NCBI RefSeq assembly: GCF_008801925.2
Contig: NZ_CP062804.1
Location: 2,976,001-3,040,000 of the forward strand
From: Cupriavidus basilensis
GTDB lineage: Bacteria > Pseudomonadota > Gammaproteobacteria > Burkholderiales > Burkholderiaceae
Length of the DNA stretch: 64,000 bases
Direction: 5' to 3'
The notes beneath the pieces were generated by a model, which worked only from the letters and a program-made list of their open reading frames with translations, had not been told where the DNA came from and made no database searches. Position numbers and translations under genes: made by a program. Positions 60,400 through 64,000 of this stretch are shown here, piece by piece (positions within the stretch are counted from its first letter, which is position 1; the number at the start of each line of letters is the position of its first letter).

Positions 60400-60459
60400 A
60401 GAGACAGCTAGATAGGTAGAAATAGTCAGAGATAGCTAGAGATAGTTAGAGAACGTCAG
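60400..60459. repeat. 10-bp degenerate tandem repeat, six units
   Basis: Six 10-bp units of the type AGATAGCTAG (for example AGATAGGTAG, AGATAGCTAG, AGATAGTTAG, AGAACGTCAG) lie end to end, 28 bp beyond the stop of the TDGAR gene. A 7-bp inverted repeat (TGCTCAC/GTGAGCA) follows at 60464-60480. Confidence 0.75.
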
Positions 60460-60558
60460 CAAGTGCTCACGATGTGAGCAACATTGTCAGCGCGGAAATG
60501 GGCAGGCCTGCCAGCCGCCCACCCCCAACCGCAATGACCCCCACAGCCGCGCCAGCCC

Positions 60559-61488
60559 TTACGGGCCGGGCGCGGCTGCGTCGTTCCGGTCCTGCAGTTC
60601 GGAGGCCATCATGGCTTCCACCGCCTCCATGAAGACGCGCACCTTGCGCGGCTGCAGCCGGCGATCGGGCAGCAAGGCAAAGACCCGCAGCGGCGGCGGC
60701 GGGTAGTCCGGCAGCACCTTCACCAGCCGTCCCTGGGCGACTTCTGCTTCGCAATAGATCAGCGACAGCCGGGCAATGCCAAGGCCGGCCAGGGCGCCCT
60801 GCAGCCGCAGCTCGGCGTTGGCGGTCTGCATGCGCGGCCGGATCGGTACCGCCACACGCTCGCCATCGCGGGTAAATTCCCACATGCCATCACCGGGCGT
60901 GGTCAGGGTTGGCAGGTTGGCAAGGTCTTCGGGCTGCAGTTGCAGCGGCAGGCCGGCGGCCAGCGCCGGCGCCGCGAACAGGCCGCGCTCCACATGATAG
61001 ATGCGCCGCGCCACGGTCCCGGAATCGGGCAGGTCGGCATCGACCGCGACAAAGGCGACGTCGAATCCGTCACGAATGGGATCGACCATGCCTTGCGAGA
61101 TCTCCACCTTCACGTCCAGTGCGGGGTGGGCCGCCAGCGTGCGGCAGATCACGCCACCCAGTTGCTGGGCGCCAAACTCGTATGGCGCGGCGATGCGCAG
61201 CACGCCTTGCACCCGCTCCTCGCGCGCCAGGGTTTCCTGGCGGATCTCACGCAGCCGCGCGAACAAGGGCGCCACGTCGCGGTACACCGCGCTGCCGGCG
61301 TCGGTCAGGCGCATGCGCCGGGTTGTGCGCTGGAGCAGCTTGGAGCCGATGGCCGACTCAAGCCGCGCAACTGCCGCCGAGACCCGGGACTTGGGGCAGT
61401 CGAGCTGCTCGGCCGCAGCCGTGAAAGTGCCTTGCTCCACCACGCAGCAGAAGGCTTCCCAATCGTTCCACTGGATTGTCTCGTTCAC
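60559..61488 (-). CDS. LysR family transcriptional regulator
   Basis: A 309-residue regulator. The winged helix-turn-helix is in residues 8-66 (WEAFCCVVEQGTFTAAAEQL, DCPKSRVSAAVARLESAIGS, KLLQRTTRRMRLTDAG), and the effector domain follows (GVLRIAAPYEFGAQQLGGVI, GFDVAFVAVDADLPDSGTVA). It is of the DmlR/CrgA-like branch. It is divergent from the IclR gene at 61630 with a 141-bp shared region, and convergent with the TDGAR gene. The target is unknown. Confidence 0.93.
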   Translation of the reverse strand: MNETIQWNDWEAFCCVVEQGTFTAAAEQLDCPKSRVSAAVARLESAIGSKLLQRTTRRMRLTDAGSAVYRDVAPLFARLREIRQETLAREERVQGVLRIAAPYEFGAQQLGGVICRTLAAHPALDVKVEISQGMVDPIRDGFDVAFVAVDADLPDSGTVARRIYHVERGLFAAPALAAGLPLQLQPEDLANLPTLTTPGDGMWEFTRDGERVAVPIRPRMQTANAELRLQGALAGLGIARLSLIYCEAEVAQGRLVKVLPDYPPPPLRVFALLPDRRLQPRKVRVFMEAVEAMMASELQDRNDAAAPGP

Positions 61489-61629
61489 CAGGCGATGTTT
61501 CCTTTACAAGCTATGTTTCCCAAACGCGCGACATTATGCGCGCAGCGGGCGCGCCACTGGCGCGCACCCCGCATTTCCTCTACCCTTTCGGCCTTTCCGT
61601 GTGTATTCGGCAATCAGCCGAACCAACCG

Positions 61630-62478
61630 ATGGCCAGCCCTGCCGCTCCCGACAATTCCGACCACCCGGCCACGGATGCTTCCGTGGCGCCCGCCGCCGC
61701 GCCGGGCCCGGAGAAGCCGAGCGATACCTATGTGCAGTCCTTTGCACGCGGGCTCTCGGTCATCCGTGCCTTTGACGCGCAGCACCCCGCCCAGACGCTG
61801 AGCGAGATCGCTCAGGCAAGCGGCCTGACGCGCGCCGGCGCGCGGCGCATTCTGCTGACCCTGGTCGGCCTGGGCTACGTGCGCGCCGATGGCCGCCTGT
61901 TCCGCCTGACCCCCAAGATCCTCGACCTGGGCTTCGCCTACCTGACCTCGATGCCGTTCTGGAATCTGGCCGAGCCGATCATGGAGGCGTTGTCGCAGGA
62001 GGTGCGTGAAAGCTGCTCGATCTCCGTGCTGGACGGCACCGAGATTGTCTATGTGCTGCGGGTGCCGGCGCGCAAGATCATGACGATCAACCTGTCCATC
62101 GGCAGCCGGCTTCCGGCCTATTGCTCGTCGATGGGCCGCGTGCTGCTGGCCGGCCTGCCGCTTGAGGAGCTCGACCGGGTGCTGGGCGCCAGCGAACTGC
62201 GCGCCCGTACCAGCCGCACCGTCACCGATCCTGCCGAGCTCAAGGCCATCATCGCCGGCATCCGCACGCGCGGCTGGGCCCAGAACGACCAGGAGCTGGA
62301 AGAAGGGCTGGTCTCGCTGGCCGCGCCGATCCGCAACCGTGCCGGCCAGGTCATCGCCGCCATCAATATCAGCGGCCAGGCCAACCGCACCAGCGCCGAC
62401 GACATGGCCAGCAGCTTCCTGCCGCCGCTGCTGGCCGCCTCCGAGAAAATCTCGAACCTGATCAGCCTGCGGGGCTGA
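61630..62478 (+). CDS. IclR family regulator of the PcaR/PcaU/PobR type
   Basis: A 282-residue regulator. An Ala/Pro-rich N-terminus of 30 residues leads into a winged helix (YVQSFARGLSVIRAFDAQHP, QTLSEIAQASGLTRAGARRI, LLTLVGLGYVRADGRLFRLT) and the IclR effector domain (SCSISVLDGTEIVYVLRVPA, IGSRLPAYCSSMGRVLLAGL, EEGLVSLAAPIRNRAGQVIA). The stretches FARGLSVIRAFDA and ILDLGFAYLTSMPFWNLAEP are strongly characteristic of the beta-ketoadipate regulators. It may therefore control pcaIJF at 13980-16630 through the dyad at 16825-16858, 45 kb away. The small inverted repeat TTCGGC/GCCGAA at 61606-61622, beside the ATG, could serve autoregulation. Confidence 0.93.
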   Translation: MASPAAPDNSDHPATDASVAPAAAPGPEKPSDTYVQSFARGLSVIRAFDAQHPAQTLSEIAQASGLTRAGARRILLTLVGLGYVRADGRLFRLTPKILDLGFAYLTSMPFWNLAEPIMEALSQEVRESCSISVLDGTEIVYVLRVPARKIMTINLSIGSRLPAYCSSMGRVLLAGLPLEELDRVLGASELRARTSRTVTDPAELKAIIAGIRTRGWAQNDQELEEGLVSLAAPIRNRAGQVIAAINISGQANRTSADDMASSFLPPLLAASEKISNLISLRG

Positions 62479-62498
62479 TGCGTGATGGGCCAGCGCGC

Positions 62499-63380
62499 TT
62501 AGCGCGTGGGCGTTGCCGGCGCGGGCAGCTCGACGCTGCCGAACTCGGCCGAGCGGGTGCCCGGCAGCGGATGGTTGCCGGCACCGTGGTAGGCGAAGGC
62601 GACCGACAGCTTGACCGCTTCGGAAACGTTCTGGCCCGCGCTATGAAACAGCCGGCTATCGAACAGCAGCACGTCGCCGCGTTCCAGGGCCAGGGGCCGC
62701 ACGCCTTGCAGCATGGCCTGGCTGGCCGGATGCGACTCGATCAGGAATTCGGCCGCATCGAGCTGGCCGGGTTCGAGCGCGACGGTGTGCGAGCCGGGAA
62801 TCACGCGCAGCACGCCGTTGCTCTCATCCTCCCTGCCCAGCGCCAGCCACACCGTCACCAGCTCAGGGCGGGCAAATGACCAGTAGCGGGTATCACGGTG
62901 CCAGCCGGTCTGGCTGCCATAGTGCGGATGCTTGGTCATCACGCAGTTGTGGTGCGCGAGAGTCAGGCACACCGGCTCGCCCAGCAAGCTCGCCACCACC
63001 TGCGCCACCGCGGGATCGGCGGCCCAGGCACGGAACGCATCGTCGCGCCCATAGGCCTGGCGCAAGCGCCGCACCGTGGCCCCTCCAACGGCGTCGCGAC
63101 TGGCGGGCGCGCCGGGATAGCCTAGCTCGGCTTCATATTCGACCGGCGCCGCCGCCGCGGCCAGTTGCGCGCGTGCGACCTGCTCGAGCTGGTCGCAGAC
63201 CGCGGGCGGGGCAAAGCCGCGCAGCACGATATAGCCGTCTGCATGAAAGGCACGGTTGAGTTCGTTCAAGTCTGCAGCGGTCGGGGCGATGGCCGAAGCG
63301 ATGGAAGCGGCGGAAACCTTGGAAGCCGTGGAAGCCACTTTGGAAGCGGCACCCGGCGGGACAGCAAGCGGGGAGTTCAT
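62499..63380 (-). CDS. Phytanoyl-CoA dioxygenase (PhyH) family oxygenase
   Basis: A 293-residue Fe(II)/2-oxoglutarate-dependent oxygenase. The jelly-roll core has the first two iron ligands in QTGWHRDTRYWSFA (His-x-Asp) and the distal His in LLFDSRLFHSAGQNVSE, with an Arg or Ser for 2-oxoglutarate close by. FHADGYIVLRGFAPPAVCDQ near residue 45 is typical of PhyH proteins. The N-terminal 35 residues are Ala/Ser-rich and low in complexity. The start at ATG 63380 is likely, although a ribosome site is weak. The substrate is unknown. Confidence 0.92.
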   Translation of the reverse strand: MNSPLAVPPGAASKVASTASKVSAASIASAIAPTAADLNELNRAFHADGYIVLRGFAPPAVCDQLEQVARAQLAAAAAPVEYEAELGYPGAPASRDAVGGATVRRLRQAYGRDDAFRAWAADPAVAQVVASLLGEPVCLTLAHHNCVMTKHPHYGSQTGWHRDTRYWSFARPELVTVWLALGREDESNGVLRVIPGSHTVALEPGQLDAAEFLIESHPASQAMLQGVRPLALERGDVLLFDSRLFHSAGQNVSEAVKLSVAFAYHGAGNHPLPGTRSAEFGSVELPAPATPTR

Positions 63381-63550
63381 TGCAGCAGATGAGGGGTTGG
63401 CTGGGCCGACAGCTTCGATAATGCCAGAAGCCGGGCGAATCGGCGCGCCCCGCGTATGTCGGGTGCGCGTTGCGTGCGCAAACAGACTGTTCCCGCGCCT
63501 GCGCGCGCCGCTACAATGGCCGGGTTCTCCCCCCGACCCGCAGGCTTCAC

Positions 63551-64000
63551 GTGACAGCTCGCCCACGCATCGTCGCATCGCTCTCCGAGGCGGAAGCCCA
63601 GCTTGGCCGCATCGTCCTGGGCAAGCCCCGGCAGATCCGGCTGGCGCTGGCCTGCATGCTGGCACGTGGCCATCTGCTGCTGGAGGACCTGCCGGGCGTG
63701 GGCAAGACCACGCTCGCCCACGCGCTGGCGCGCACGTTGGGGTTGCAGTTCCAGCGCGTGCAGTTCACCAGCGACCTGTTGCCCGCCGACCTGATCGGCG
63801 TCTCCGTCTTCGTGCGCGACAGCGCGGAATTCCGCTTCCATCGCGGCCCCGTGTTCGCGCAGGTGGTGCTTGCCGACGAGATCAACCGCGCCACCCCCAA
63901 GACGCAGAGCGCCCTGCTGGAGGCGATGGCCGAGGGACAGGTCACCCACGACGGCGTCACCCATGCCTTGCCGTCCCCGTTCTTCGTCATCGCCACGCAA
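63551..64000 (+). CDS. MoxR family AAA+ ATPase (N-terminal part; runs off the window)
   Basis: The first 150 residues of a MoxR ATPase, cut by the window end. GTG 63551 is the probable start. Seen are [20 protein letters not shown] (Walker A), [40 protein letters not shown] (Walker B) and [20 protein letters not shown], all classic MoxR motifs. MoxR proteins are chaperone-like ATPases that often work with von Willebrand factor A and DUF58 proteins encoded just downstream; that part is outside the window. Confidence 0.95.
   Translation, partial: MTARPRIVASLSEAEAQLGRIVLGKPRQIRLALACMLARGHLLLEDLPGVGKTTLAHALARTLGLQFQRVQFTSDLLPADLIGVSVFVRDSAEFRFHRGPVFAQVVLADEINRATPKTQSALLEAMAEGQVTHDGVTHALPSPFFVIATQ

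Overview
The window is GC-rich chromosomal DNA from a betaproteobacterium, most likely Burkholderiaceae close to Cupriavidus/Ralstonia. The reasons are three Bug (TctC-type) periplasmic receptors, an H-NS protein of the short Burkholderiales kind, a Burkholderia-type Tad locus with a DUF3613 gene, pcaIJF, and many LysR, IclR and MarR regulators. I see no rRNA, tRNA, CRISPR array, insertion sequence or prophage. Species assignment would need a database search.

Layout. 0-11 kb: an unknown protein with faint FtsZ-like spacing, a GGDEF/EAL protein, a chemotaxis receptor, a flavin reductase gene broken by one stop codon, an H-NS protein, galE, a tyrosine-recombinase-fold protein without catalytic residues, an NTF2-like protein, a nitronate monooxygenase and a PadR regulator. 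11-24 kb: a Bug receptor, an SDR and the 3-oxoadipate genes pcaIJF behind a nested 34-bp dyad; then sbcDC, a YgiW/YdeI-type periplasmic protein, and a second Bug gene facing an XRE regulator. 24-37 kb: a complete Tad pilus locus read right to left (flp-tadV-tadE-rcpC-rcpA-tadZ-tadA-tadB-tadC-tadD-DUF3613-tadG), several genes overlapping by 4-8 bp, followed by a sigma-54 enhancer-binding protein.

37-46 kb: two divergent glycine-rich repeat lipoproteins of one family, a two-partner-secretion outer-membrane transporter (TpsB/FhaC type) with no classical TpsA, an internally deleted TonB-receptor remnant, an intact Fur-box-preceded catecholate-type receptor and a Sel1-repeat gene. 46-64 kb: dodecin, a LysR/amidase/Bug module, an SDR, a LysR regulator, a secreted DNA/RNA endonuclease, dienelactone hydrolase, an acyl-CoA ligase, a DJ-1/PfpI protein, a glycine-zipper lipoprotein, MarR, YggT, a small secreted protein with TDGAR repeats, LysR, a PcaR-type IclR regulator, a PhyH oxygenase and the start of a MoxR ATPase.

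Main themes are catabolism of aromatic and organic acids (pcaIJF, PcaR-like regulator, Bug receptors, dienelactone hydrolase, CoA ligase) and surface structures (Tad pilus, repeat lipoproteins, TpsB). The most unusual items are the lipoprotein/TpsB cluster, the recombinase-fold protein without an active site beside a 17-bp perfect palindrome, the TonB-receptor deletion remnant, and a recurring class of 9-10-bp tandem repeats in intergenic DNA, mostly just 3' of stop codons.
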